From positions 1 through 46,536 of the forward strand of contig JAEWPB010000055.1 of the NCBI GenBank assembly GCA_023399465.1: 46,536 nt of DNA, given 5' to 3'. Source of the stretch: Pseudomonadota bacterium (GTDB lineage Bacteria; Pseudomonadota; Alphaproteobacteria; Rhizobiales; Rhizobiaceae). Positions 16,184 through 23,917 of the stretch are shown here, one piece after another (positions within the stretch are counted from its first letter, which is position 1; the number at the start of each line of letters is the position of its first letter). A model generated the notes under the pieces. It did not search any database. It was not told the origin of the DNA and worked only from the letters and a program-made list of their open reading frames with translations. Both the position numbers and the translations under genes were made by a program.

Positions 16184-17281
16184 TCAGGACAGGCTCTGCA
16201 TGTAGTCGTCGTAGGTGAACTCCTTGACGAGTTCGACCGTTCCGTCGAGCTGGCGAACTGCGATCGCCGGCATCTTGACACCATTGAACCAGTTCTTCTT
16301 GACCATAGTATAACCGGCGGCATCCTGAATCGACAGGCGGTCGCCGATCCGGACCTCGCGCTCGAAACGGAACTCGCCGAAGATATCGCCGGCCAGGCAG
16401 GACTTGCCGCATACCATCACTTCATGCGGTCCGGTGTTCGGAAGCAGCTTGGCGCTCTGGCGGTAGATCAGAAGGTCGAGCATGTGCGCCTCGATCGAGC
16501 TGTCGACGATCGCCAGGTTCTTGCCGTTGTAGAGCGTGTCGAGCACGGTCACCTCGAGCGTCGTGCTCTTGGTGATCGCCGCTTCGCCCGGCTCGAGGTA
16601 GACCTGCACGCCGTAGCGTTCGGAGAACGCCTTCAGGCGGTTGCAGAAATCGTCGATCGGATAGCCTTCGCCTGTGAAGTGGATGCCGCCGCCGAGGCTC
16701 ACCCAGTCGACCTTGCTGATAAGGTGGCCGAAGCGCTCCTCGATGGTCGACAGCATCTCCGAAAACAGGCCGAAATTGGCGTTCTCGCAGTTGTTGTGGA
16801 ACATGAAGCCGGAAATCTTGTCGATCACCGTCTCGACCTTCGCCGGATCCCATTCGCCAAGGCGGCTGTAGGGTCGGGCCGGATCGGCGAGCGTGAAGTC
16901 GGAGCTCGATACCTGCGGATTCATGCGCAGGCCCCGGATCTTGCCTCGGGACTGTTCTTCGAAACGGTTCAGCTGGCCGATCGAGTTGAAGATGATCTTG
17001 TCGCAGTTGGCGAGAACTTCATCAATCTCGTCATCGGCATAAGCGACGCTGTAGGCATGGGTCTCGCCCGGGAATTTCTGGCGGCCGAGCTTCACCTCGT
17101 AGAGCGACGACGAGGTCGTCCCGTCCATGTACTGGCTCATCAGGTCGAAGACCGACCAGGTCGCAAAACACTTCAACGCCAGAAGTGCCTTGGCGCCGGA
17201 CTTTTCCCTGACGTATTTGATCTTCTCGAGATTCGGAAGCAGCAGGGATTTGTCGATCAGATAGTAGGGTGTCTTCAACAT
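16184..17281 (-). CDS. nspC: Carboxynorspermidine / carboxyspermidine decarboxylase
   Basis: A 365-residue fold-III PLP decarboxylase that converts carboxyspermidine to spermidine (or carboxynorspermidine to norspermidine). The PLP lysine is in KALLALKCFATW (about residue 35), followed by DGTTSSSLYEVKLG and GETHAYSV, highly characteristic of NspC. HNNCENANF and SLGGGIHF form the phosphate and substrate regions; CGKSCLAGDIFGEF supplies the partner-subunit Cys. The ATG at 17279-17281 (MLKTPYYLIDK) matches the family N-terminus. An in-frame ATG 27 codons upstream is less likely. No strong ribosome-binding site precedes either. It is first in a two-gene operon with the dehydrogenase. Confidence 0.93.
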   Translation of the reverse strand: MLKTPYYLIDKSLLLPNLEKIKYVREKSGAKALLALKCFATWSVFDLMSQYMDGTTSSSLYEVKLGRQKFPGETHAYSVAYADDEIDEVLANCDKIIFNSIGQLNRFEEQSRGKIRGLRMNPQVSSSDFTLADPARPYSRLGEWDPAKVETVIDKISGFMFHNNCENANFGLFSEMLSTIEERFGHLISKVDWVSLGGGIHFTGEGYPIDDFCNRLKAFSERYGVQVYLEPGEAAITKSTTLEVTVLDTLYNGKNLAIVDSSIEAHMLDLLIYRQSAKLLPNTGPHEVMVCGKSCLAGDIFGEFRFEREVRIGDRLSIQDAAGYTMVKKNWFNGVKMPAIAVRQLDGTVELVKEFTYDDYMQSLS

Positions 17282-17308
17282 TGGTTCGCGTTTTCCCGGT
17301 CCCAGGAA

Positions 17309-17332
17309 GCTTCTATTGCAGCCTCTATTGCA
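17309..17332. repeat. Tandem 12-bp repeat upstream of nspC
   Basis: Two adjacent copies read GCTTCTATTGCA and GCCTCTATTGCA, differing at one position. A third partial match, CCATTGCAC, lies at about 17350. They sit 28-51 bp before the nspC start codon, in its probable leader or promoter, and could bind a regulator or form part of a leader structure. Confidence 0.5.
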
Positions 17333-17456
17333 CTTGTCGGATTTTGGAGCGCGCGTGCCCATTGCACGTTCTACCGCGTCAGCGAGGCCCCCATACCCTG
17401 AATGAATTGAAATCTCAACTTCGATTAGGAGAAGTCCCCGGCTGACATTGAGCCCC

Positions 17457-17470
17457 GCCTGACGTCAGGC
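17457..17470. promoter_or_regulatory. 14-bp perfect palindrome (TGACGTCA core)
   Basis: GCCTGACGTCAGGC is a perfect palindrome about 176 bp before nspC and 321 bp before rnk. Its length and symmetry fit a dimeric repressor or activator site. No cognate regulator is encoded next to it, and assignment is by symmetry and position only. Confidence 0.4.
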
Positions 17471-17790
17471 TATGTGCGTAGTCGGCCGCAGATTTTCAAG
17501 CCGCCTTGACTTCACGGCAACGGATCCCCAAGATTAGCATATGACTTACTTCGCAGCTGCCGCTCTCCGTGTGCTATCCAGGGTGTATCCGATCGCAGGA
17601 TACTAGCCCCGGCCCGGTTGCGTCGCGCTTCGGGTCGAGGGATCCGCAAGCATTCGGAACATGTGCCTTCAGCTGAAATCACATGAAGCCGGTTCCACAC
17701 CGCGACAATCGCCAGTCATAAAAATCCAACACCACCCGATCCCGACGCCGAGCGCGCATGGGTTTGGAGGTCTAAAAAAGGTTGCAGGTC

Positions 17791-18210
17791 ATGCACCAGA
17801 AAACCAGAGCCGGACGCAAGCCGAGCATCGTCGTCACGCAGAGCGACCACAAGGTCCTGCTCAGTCTTGCCGATGCTGTTTCCGACCATGCCGAAGACAT
17901 CGCCGAGGCCCTGATCTCGGAGCTCGAGCGCGCGAAGATCGTCGCCGATGGGCGCATTGGCGCCCATATCGTCCGCATCGGCTCGACCGTGGACTACGAG
18001 GCGGAGGGAATCACCCGCACGGTTACGCTCGTCCTGCCCGTCGATGCCGACATTTCCGCCGGCCGGATTTCCATCCTGACGCCGATCGGCACCGCCCTTC
18101 TCGGCCTCTCTCCCGACCAGTCGATCGACTGGACCGCCCGTGACGGGCGCACCCATCGGCTGACCGTCACGGCAGTGCGCCAGGACGCAGGCGAACCCGC
18201 CTCGGCATGA
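17791..18210 (+). CDS. rnk: Nucleoside diphosphate kinase regulator (Rnk / GreA-GreB C-terminal family)
   Basis: A 139-residue protein. The C-terminal two thirds is the GreA/GreB C-terminal FKBP-like domain: RIGSTVDYEAEGITRTVTL, then VDADISAGRISILTPIGTALLGL and a final beta strand. The N-terminal part is a short helical arm that lacks the acidic Gre tip. Rnk-type proteins bind RNA polymerase and affect nucleotide-pool and alginate-type phenotypes in gamma-proteobacteria. ATG 17791 is chosen; the TTG nine bases earlier abuts the AAGG ribosome-binding site and is unlikely. A strong hairpin follows the stop, so rnk is probably transcribed apart from the metallo-hydrolase gene downstream. Confidence 0.87.
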   Translation: MHQKTRAGRKPSIVVTQSDHKVLLSLADAVSDHAEDIAEALISELERAKIVADGRIGAHIVRIGSTVDYEAEGITRTVTLVLPVDADISAGRISILTPIGTALLGLSPDQSIDWTARDGRTHRLTVTAVRQDAGEPASA

Positions 18211-18240
18211 GTAACCGCCGCCCGATTGGTGCGGACTGAC

Positions 18241-18282
18241 GAGCTGGGTTTCGCGGATCACACGACGCGAAACCCAAGGCTC
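18241..18282 (+). terminator. Strong hairpin downstream of rnk, no T-tail
   Basis: TGGGTTTCGCG and CGCGAAACCCA form a perfect 11-bp stem with a ten-base loop, extended below a 2-base bulge by GAGC/GCTC. It begins 31 bp after the rnk stop. There is no following T-run, so it may act as a 3'-end stabiliser or a non-canonical terminator. Confidence 0.55.
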
Positions 18283-18340
18283 GACATTGCGCCGTCGTTC
18301 CGACCCAGCGTCCTCATAAAATCTCTGGACAAGACTGCTA

Positions 18341-18354
18341 TTGATATAGCGCAA
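18341..18354 (+). promoter_or_regulatory. FNR/FixK-like box upstream of the metallo-hydrolase gene
   Basis: TTGATATAGCGCAA fits the TTGA-N6-GCAA form seen in rhizobial FixK-type boxes (and the TTGAT half of FNR sites). It is centred about 129 bp before the start of the beta-CASP metallo-hydrolase. If activation occurs at -41.5, transcription would begin near 18389. This suggests low-oxygen induction of the operon; the match was judged by eye. Confidence 0.45.
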
Positions 18355-18476
18355 TGCGCCCGACGCCAGGTTTGCACTAGGCGTCGGCTCTCCATTGGAG
18401 AGAGTATCTGTTTCAGCAATTGTCCCGGTTGCCCGCGTATCGGCTTGGGTACCCGGCTGGCCACGGGGTATCGCGT

Positions 18477-20078
18477 ATGTCCGATCCAGTTATTCATTTT
18501 CACGGTGCAGCCGGCACGGTGACGGGCTCCTGCTTCCTCATCGAGCACGATGGCGTGAAGGTGCTTGTCGATTGCGGCCTTTTCCAGGGCTCCAAGACCG
18601 AGAAGGAACTCAACTACCGACCGTTCCCCTACGACCCCGCGAAGATCGATGCGATCGTGCTGACGCACGCCCATATCGACCATAGCGGATTGCTGCCGAA
18701 GCTGGTGAAGTTCGGCTACGAGGGTCCGATCTATGCGACCGCCGCCACCATCGACCTGTGCGCGGTGATGCTTCCGGATTCCGGCTACATCCAGGAAAGC
18801 GAAGTCGAAATCCTCAACAAGCGCAACCGCCGCCGCGGGCGTGACGTCGTCGACCCCATCTACACCGCCGAGGATGCCATGACCGCGGTACTGCAACTGC
18901 GCACGCTGCCGCTGGAACAATGGCAGATGGTCGCGCCGGGCATCCGGGTCAGGCTGTGGAATGCCGGGCATCTCCTCGGCTCCGCGTCCGTCGAGATGGA
19001 GATCGGCGGCGGCGAAACGTCGTCGCGGCTGCTGTTCTCAGGTGATATCGGCCCGAGCAACAAGCTGCTGCAGCTCGATCCGGAAGCCCCCGCCGGATGG
19101 GACTACGTGATCTGCGAAAGCACCTATGGCGACACCGACCGGAAAGAAGTGTCCGATCAGAAGCGCCGGGCCGCCCTTCGCGCCGAAGTCAAGGCCGCCC
19201 ATCATCCGGCCGGGGCGCTGCTGATCCCGTCGTTTGCCGTCGAACGCACCCAGGAACTGCTGGCCGACCTGCATTTCCTGATGGAAGCGGGGGAAATTCC
19301 ACGCTGCCCCGTCATCATCGATTCACCGCTCGCCACCCGGGCGAGCCAGGTCTTTGAAGCCCATGCCCGCGAACTGGAGAACGGCGACCTGCTCCGGCGG
19401 GCGATGCGGGCCCGCAACATCCGCTTCACCGATTCCGTCGAACAGTCGAAAGCCATTGACCAGATCCGTGACTTTCACATCGTCATCGCCGCAAGCGGCA
19501 TGTGCGAGGCAGGGCGCATCCGCCACCGGCTGAAAAACTGGCTGTGGCGGGAAGAAGGGACGGTATTGCTCGTCGGCTACCAGGCATCGGGCACGCTCGG
19601 CCGCATTCTCGAAGACGGAGCATCCATCGTCCGCATTCAGGGCGACGACATCAAGGTGCGTGCCCGCATCCGCAAGCTCGACGTCTATAGCGGCCATGCC
19701 GACGGACCGGAGCTGTCGGCCTGGATGCGCGAGCGCCTGCCTGTCCGTCACGGCGTCTTTCTCGTTCATGGCGAGCAGCCGGCAATCGACGGACTGCAGG
19801 ACCGGCTGACTGAATTCCTCCCGGAGAACCGAATCTTCCAGCCCCGCCTCGACGCCGCCTACCGGCTCACGCCCAGCGGGCCGATCGACATTTCCCCGAA
19901 CCTGCCGCCACCGCGCCTGAAGGCGATCCACACCGGCCACGCGGACTGGCATAACGACCTGCAATCATTGATACTGGACATGCAGGACGAACTGTCCAAA
20001 GCTGGCGACGACAAATCGCGGGGGGTGATCATCCGCCGGATACGCCGCGCGCTGCTTGACGAACAGGAACAGGGATGA
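18477..20078 (+). CDS. Beta-CASP metallo-beta-lactamase-fold RNA hydrolase
   Basis: A 533-residue protein of the RNase J/CPSF-like metallo-beta-lactamase superfamily, probably a zinc-dependent RNase. The metal site THAHIDHSG lies at about residue 62; further metal residues are in NAGHLLGSA and SGDIGPS. The beta-CASP part has CESTYGDTDR, IPSFAVERTQELL, AASGMCEAGRIRHRL and VYSGHADGPEL, the last being the C-terminal metal His. An extra C-terminal region of about 70 residues (after GPIDISPNLPPPRL) is helical and not part of the core. ATG 18477 has GGGG about nine bases upstream. MgtC/DUF4010 follows by 24 bp. RNA substrate unknown. Confidence 0.9.
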   Translation: MSDPVIHFHGAAGTVTGSCFLIEHDGVKVLVDCGLFQGSKTEKELNYRPFPYDPAKIDAIVLTHAHIDHSGLLPKLVKFGYEGPIYATAATIDLCAVMLPDSGYIQESEVEILNKRNRRRGRDVVDPIYTAEDAMTAVLQLRTLPLEQWQMVAPGIRVRLWNAGHLLGSASVEMEIGGGETSSRLLFSGDIGPSNKLLQLDPEAPAGWDYVICESTYGDTDRKEVSDQKRRAALRAEVKAAHHPAGALLIPSFAVERTQELLADLHFLMEAGEIPRCPVIIDSPLATRASQVFEAHARELENGDLLRRAMRARNIRFTDSVEQSKAIDQIRDFHIVIAASGMCEAGRIRHRLKNWLWREEGTVLLVGYQASGTLGRILEDGASIVRIQGDDIKVRARIRKLDVYSGHADGPELSAWMRERLPVRHGVFLVHGEQPAIDGLQDRLTEFLPENRIFQPRLDAAYRLTPSGPIDISPNLPPPRLKAIHTGHADWHNDLQSLILDMQDELSKAGDDKSRGVIIRRIRRALLDEQEQG

Positions 20079-20102
20079 CGACAGCCACGATGACCGTGCC
20101 GC

Positions 20103-21371
20103 ATGGATGATCTGGAACTCTTCCAGCGATTGGGGCTGGCGATTGCAATCGGTGCCGCAATCGGCGTCGAGCGCCACTGGCGGGAACGCGAGGAGAAGGA
20201 AGGGCACCGGACCGCCGGCATCCGCACCTTCGCGCTTATCGGCATGCTCGGCGGAGCAACTGGACTGCTCGAGCATCATCTTGCCGGCAACGGCATCTCG
20301 GGGATCCTGCTCGCGATCGCCTTCCTGGCGCTGACGCTTGCCTACGCCGCCTTCGAATATAGGCACGAGGTCGACGATGACAGCTACAGCGCCACCTCGG
20401 TGGTCGCGGCGATGGTCACCTTCTCGCTCGGGGCGCTCGCCGTGCTCGGCGACATGACGGTGGCCTCCGCCGGCGGCGTCGTGGCACTCGGCATACTGGC
20501 GAGCCGCGAGTACCTCCACGCCGCGATGCGGCGGCTGAAGTGGTCCGAATTGCGCTCGGCCGTCATCCTGCTGGCAATGACCTTCGTACTGCTGCCGATC
20601 GTGCCGATGGAGCCGATCGGCCCGTTCGGCGGCGTGTCGCCACAAAAAATCCTGGTCATGGCGATCCTGCTCGCCAGTATATCCTTCTGCGGGTATGTCG
20701 CGGCAAAGGTGGTGGGTGCCCGTCGCGGCGAGCTGATCGCCGGGGCCATCGGCGGCCTGATCTCGTCAACCGCCGTGGCGATTTCGTTCGCGCAACGCTC
20801 TGCCGCCTCCCAACTGGTGCGACCGCTTGCCGGCGGCGCGCTGGCGGCCACTGCCGTGTCCTACCTGCGTACCGCCTTCCTGGTCACGGCGCTCGGCTGG
20901 AGCGTGGCAATCTATCTGCTCCCGCCGCTGATCGCGGCGAGCCTCATCATCGTCGCCTATGCGGCATTGCTTGCGCGCCGGAACGACGGAGAGGAACCGG
21001 CCGAGACGATCGGCAATCCCTTTGAGCTGCTGTCGGTGATCAAGATGGCGCTGCTTCTCGTCTTCGTCGCCTTCCTCGCCCGAGCCGCCTCCGAATACTT
21101 CGGCGACCGCGGCCTGTTCGCCGCCGCAGCACTCTCCGGCCTCGCCGATATCGATGCAGTCACCGTTACCGTGACCGACATGCGCGGCAGTCTGTCGCCA
21201 AAGGTCGGAGCGCTGGCGATCGCGATCGCAGTCGTTTCCAACACCATCGCCAAGGCGGCCTATGCCACCATGTTCGGAACGCGCGGGTTCAGCCTGCACG
21301 TCTGGATCGCTTCGGCGCTGGCAATTGCCGCGGGCACTGCCGTGGCATTGGGCGGCTTTCTGCTCCTCTAG
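20103..21371 (+). CDS. MgtC/SapB-DUF4010 fusion membrane protein
   Basis: A 422-residue inner-membrane protein with about 11-12 helices. The N-terminal 130 residues are an MgtC/SapB domain: LGLAIAIGAAIGVERHWRER, then GIRTFALIGMLGG, as in MgtC proteins linked to magnesium limitation and intracellular growth. The rest is a DUF4010 domain, including GGLISSTAVAISFAQRS and GLADIDAVTVTVTDM, conserved in this fusion family. Transport activity is suspected for such fusions but not proven. It lies 24 bp after the metallo-hydrolase, likely co-transcribed. The ribosome-binding site is poor. It is convergent with the P1B ATPase with only seven bases between the stops. Confidence 0.88.
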   Translation: MDDLELFQRLGLAIAIGAAIGVERHWREREEKEGHRTAGIRTFALIGMLGGATGLLEHHLAGNGISGILLAIAFLALTLAYAAFEYRHEVDDDSYSATSVVAAMVTFSLGALAVLGDMTVASAGGVVALGILASREYLHAAMRRLKWSELRSAVILLAMTFVLLPIVPMEPIGPFGGVSPQKILVMAILLASISFCGYVAAKVVGARRGELIAGAIGGLISSTAVAISFAQRSAASQLVRPLAGGALAATAVSYLRTAFLVTALGWSVAIYLLPPLIAASLIIVAYAALLARRNDGEEPAETIGNPFELLSVIKMALLLVFVAFLARAASEYFGDRGLFAAAALSGLADIDAVTVTVTDMRGSLSPKVGALAIAIAVVSNTIAKAAYATMFGTRGFSLHVWIASALAIAAGTAVALGGFLLL

Positions 21372-21378
21372 CCACGCC

Positions 21379-23298
21379 TCAGGTCGTCGTCTCCGTCGCC
21401 CGCTCTCTCGCCGCAAGCGAAGATGATCCACGTGCGGACGCAGGCGAGAGGCCGGGAGCTTTCAGCGCCCTGAGAGCATTGAGGATGACGGCTACATCGA
21501 TGGCTTCCTGTGTCAGTGCTCCCTTGACCGGCGGCAGATAACCAAGGGCCGCGACCCCCATGGCGATCACCGAGAGGCCGAGACCGACGAAAACACTCTG
21601 GAGCGCGATCGTCCGGCTGCGGTGAGCAACCGCAAGGGCACTTGCCAAGGGCTCGAGATTGTCGACCAGCAGGACGACGTCAGCCGCTTCCGACGAGGCT
21701 GCGGCGCCCCTCGCGCCCATGGCAATGCCAACGTCGGCGGCCGCAAGCGCGGGTGCGTCGTTCACCCCGTCACCGACCATCATCAGCGGGGCTGCTCTGC
21801 GTTCGCGAACCACGATCTCCACCTTCTGCGGGGGCGTCAGTTCGCCATGGGCTTCGTCAACGGCGAGCTTGCGTCCGATGACCGTGACGACATCCTCGCG
21901 ATCCCCCGACGCAAGAACGATGCGGCGGATACCCGCCTGCCTGAATTCGGCCAGCACGGCCCGTGCGTCCGGGCGCAACTGATCGGCAAGCACAATGATA
22001 CCCGCGACCTCGCCATCGATGGAGACGGCGACCACCACCGAGCCTTCCGGCAAGCCGGAGCGCAGGGCGCGTGGATCGCCGGACCGGCTGCGATCGCGGA
22101 CGAAGCTGCTGCCGCCGACCACCAGCCGGCGGCCTTCGACCTCGCCCTCGATGCCGGTGCCGGCGGTTTCCACCACCTGCGAGGGGTTGGAAAGTTGAAG
22201 ACCACGCTCGCGGGCGGCCGCGACCAGCGCCTCGGCGGTCACATGTCCCGATGCGAGATCGAGCGAGGCCGCCAGACGCAGGATCTCGTCGCCGTCAAAG
22301 CTGTCGGCGGTGCGGATCTGCTCGACGCGCGCCCGCCCGAAGGTCAGGGTTCCGGTCTTATCGAGGACCGCGGTCTTCACCTGCGCCAGCGCCTCCAGCG
22401 CACCGCCGCTCTTGACCAGCACGCCGAGCGATGCGGCCCGCGACATGCCGGAGATGATGGCGACCGGCACCGCCAGGATCAGCGGACAGGGCGTCGCCAC
22501 CACCAGCACCGCCAGAGCTCTGAGATGGTCACCGGAAAGCCACCAGGCCCCGCCAGAAACAAGCAGGGTGAAGGCCAGAAACCAGATGGCATAGCGATCG
22601 GCGAGCCTGACCATCGGTGCCCGGCTTTGCTGCGCGCCTTCGACGAGCCGCACGATGTTGGCGTAGGTACTTTCGGCCGCCGGCCTGTCGGCAACGACAT
22701 CAAACGGATCGCCGATCGAGGTGGAGCCGCTGAGGACCTCGCCGCCCGCCTCCCGCCTGACAGGCACCGGCTCGCCGGTGAGCGCCGACACATCGAGCAC
22801 TCCCTCCCCCTCGACGACATGGCCGTCGATGGGCACGACCTCGCCATGGCGCACAAGGATGCGATCCCCCTTGGCGATGGTTTCGATCGCCACTTCCTCG
22901 AGACCGCCATCCGCATAGCGCATCGCGGTCCGCGCAACACGCCCGAGCAGCGCCGTCATCTCGCGGCGGGCACGGCCCTCAGCAAAACTTTCAAGTTGCT
23001 GGCCGCCGGCATACATCAGCGCCACGACGCTCCCTGCCAAAAACTCGCCGAACAGGAGAGCGGCCGTCATCGAAAGCCCGGCCACGATATCGAGGCCGAA
23101 CTGGCCGCGGCGCAACGACCCCACGACATCGACGACCAGCACGAGCAGTACGGCCGCGGTACCGAAGAACCAAAAGCCCGATGCCCATTGGTCGGCGCCG
23201 TTCAGCCAGGCGATCGTTCCCGCCGCAAGCCCCAGGAACGCGATGATGGCCAGCACCAGTCTGAAATTGGCTGAAAGCAGGCGAAACAGTGTACTCAC
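21379..23298 (-). CDS. Heavy-metal P1B-type ATPase with TPC metal motif
   Basis: A 639-residue cation-exporting ATPase. It has six to eight membrane helices, an actuator domain with DVSALTGEPVPV, the transport motif VVATPCPLILAVPVAI (TPC form), the phosphorylation site VLDKTGTLTFGR and the hinge GDGVNDAPALAAADVGIAMG. TPC proteins form the P1B-5-type group, which includes the nickel/iron-activated Nia ATPase of Sinorhizobium; this is a family inference. No N-terminal metal-binding domain or C-terminal hemerythrin domain is present. The usual nucleotide-domain HP dipeptide reads GHVTAEAL. GTG 23296-23298 is chosen because GGAG lies six bases before it. Metal specificity is unknown. Confidence 0.92.
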   Translation of the reverse strand: MSTLFRLLSANFRLVLAIIAFLGLAAGTIAWLNGADQWASGFWFFGTAAVLLVLVVDVVGSLRRGQFGLDIVAGLSMTAALLFGEFLAGSVVALMYAGGQQLESFAEGRARREMTALLGRVARTAMRYADGGLEEVAIETIAKGDRILVRHGEVVPIDGHVVEGEGVLDVSALTGEPVPVRREAGGEVLSGSTSIGDPFDVVADRPAAESTYANIVRLVEGAQQSRAPMVRLADRYAIWFLAFTLLVSGGAWWLSGDHLRALAVLVVATPCPLILAVPVAIISGMSRAASLGVLVKSGGALEALAQVKTAVLDKTGTLTFGRARVEQIRTADSFDGDEILRLAASLDLASGHVTAEALVAAARERGLQLSNPSQVVETAGTGIEGEVEGRRLVVGGSSFVRDRSRSGDPRALRSGLPEGSVVVAVSIDGEVAGIIVLADQLRPDARAVLAEFRQAGIRRIVLASGDREDVVTVIGRKLAVDEAHGELTPPQKVEIVVRERRAAPLMMVGDGVNDAPALAAADVGIAMGARGAAASSEAADVVLLVDNLEPLASALAVAHRSRTIALQSVFVGLGLSVIAMGVAALGYLPPVKGALTQEAIDVAVILNALRALKAPGLSPASARGSSSLAARERATETTT

Positions 23299-23490
23299 AT
23301 CCGGCTCCGGGTATAGGCGGCTCAAATTGCGGCGCGCGGGCCAGATTGGAATTTCTCTAAGGTGAAGGCAAGCTCTTCCGCCACCAAATGCGAAGGAAAG
23401 TGGGCATCCACCTTCACATAACCGACATGCACTTCGGTGATAGTTTTGCTACGATCATGGCTCAACTCCACTGCGAAGACCGGTGCCAGG

Positions 23491-23757
23491 ATGCAAACGA
23501 CCGATATCGTCGCGGGCGCGATTGTCATGTTGCTCATCTCGCTTGTCCTTGGCAGCGTGCTCGGTCATGCCGGCCCGACATCGGCCGCCTTCGGCGCAAA
23601 GATATTCATCGAGGTCTGGGTCCTGCTTGGCATTGCCAGCACCTTGTTCGGGCTGTCGGTCCATCGACACAGCCTTGCACAGGAAGCCCGCTCGACCCTG
23701 GCGATTTTCGGAGCACCCGTACTGGTCGCTGCCCTCATCTGGTGGCGTCTTGCCTGA
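23491..23757 (+). CDS. Small hydrophobic membrane protein
   Basis: An 88-residue protein with three likely helices: about 6-26 (VAGAIVMLLISLVLGSVLGH), 35-53 (FIEVWVLLGIASTLFGLSV) and 69-86 (TLAIFGAPVLVAALIWWRL). A conserved-looking SVHRHSLAQEARSTL loop joins the last two. I do not recognise the family. ATG 23491 is the best start; an upstream GTG gives an unlikely N-terminus. It lies between the divergent ATPase gene and the persulfide operon and could be monocistronic. The organisation of helices with short loops favours a real gene. Confidence 0.6.
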   Translation: MQTTDIVAGAIVMLLISLVLGSVLGHAGPTSAAFGAKIFIEVWVLLGIASTLFGLSVHRHSLAQEARSTLAIFGAPVLVAALIWWRLA

Positions 23758-23802
23758 GAATCCAGCGGCGCTACCCCCGGGGGGCTTGCGGTCCTACCTG
23801 GC

Positions 23803-23842
23803 ATTGATCAATTAATTTCATTTTTTTGATTGCATTTTTTTG
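23803..23842 (+). promoter_or_regulatory. AT-rich repeat region upstream of blh, probable BigR operator
   Basis: Just before the persulfide operon are a perfect palindrome ATTGATCAAT (23803-23812) and two exact direct copies of CATTTTTTTG (23819-23828 and 23833-23842), spaced 14 bases. The second copy also forms an inverted TTGC/GCAA pair. BigR represses blh-type promoters through AT-rich operators overlapping the promoter, and this block lies 76-115 bp before the blh start. Exact BigR footprints cannot be read from sequence. Confidence 0.55.
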
Positions 23843-23917
23843 CAAGCGTATTATCGTAATCATCAAGCAGCGCCGATCCCGGACCTGCATGCAAGGACAA
23901 TTCGCGAGGAGAGCGAC

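Larger units (their letters stand above)
17282..17790. other. Intergenic region between nspC and rnk
   Basis: About 509 bp without a convincing gene. It must hold the nspC and rnk promoters. Visible structure: a tandem 12-bp repeat just before nspC, a 14-bp perfect palindrome at 17457-17470, and an A-rich stretch with AAGG just before rnk. Short open frames here show no family resemblance. Confidence 0.6.

Noticed and set aside
17282..17362. A 27-codon N-terminal extension of nspC
   Set aside because: The family N-terminus begins at the ATG at 17281, and the extension carries the nucleotide tandem repeat, which looks regulatory.
15110..17401. A 763-codon plus-strand frame across the spermidine genes
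   Set aside because: It is the antisense of two well-recognised genes and has no family motifs; long antisense frames are expected in GC-rich DNA.
17407..17418. TTGAAATCTCAA as an FNR/FixK box
   Set aside because: Spacing between half-sites is two bases too short.
17512..17700. A 62-codon minus-strand frame in the nspC-rnk gap
   Set aside because: No ribosome-binding site, Arg/Ser-rich composition typical of random GC-rich frames.
23322..23537. A 71-codon minus-strand frame upstream of the P1B ATPase
   Set aside because: It has a hydrophobic start but no family resemblance and overlaps the more convincing plus-strand membrane protein; kept out as unsupported.
23758..23917. FNR-type site in the TTGC...GCAA pair before blh
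   Set aside because: The half-sites are eight bases apart rather than six; the AT-rich repeats fit a BigR operator better.
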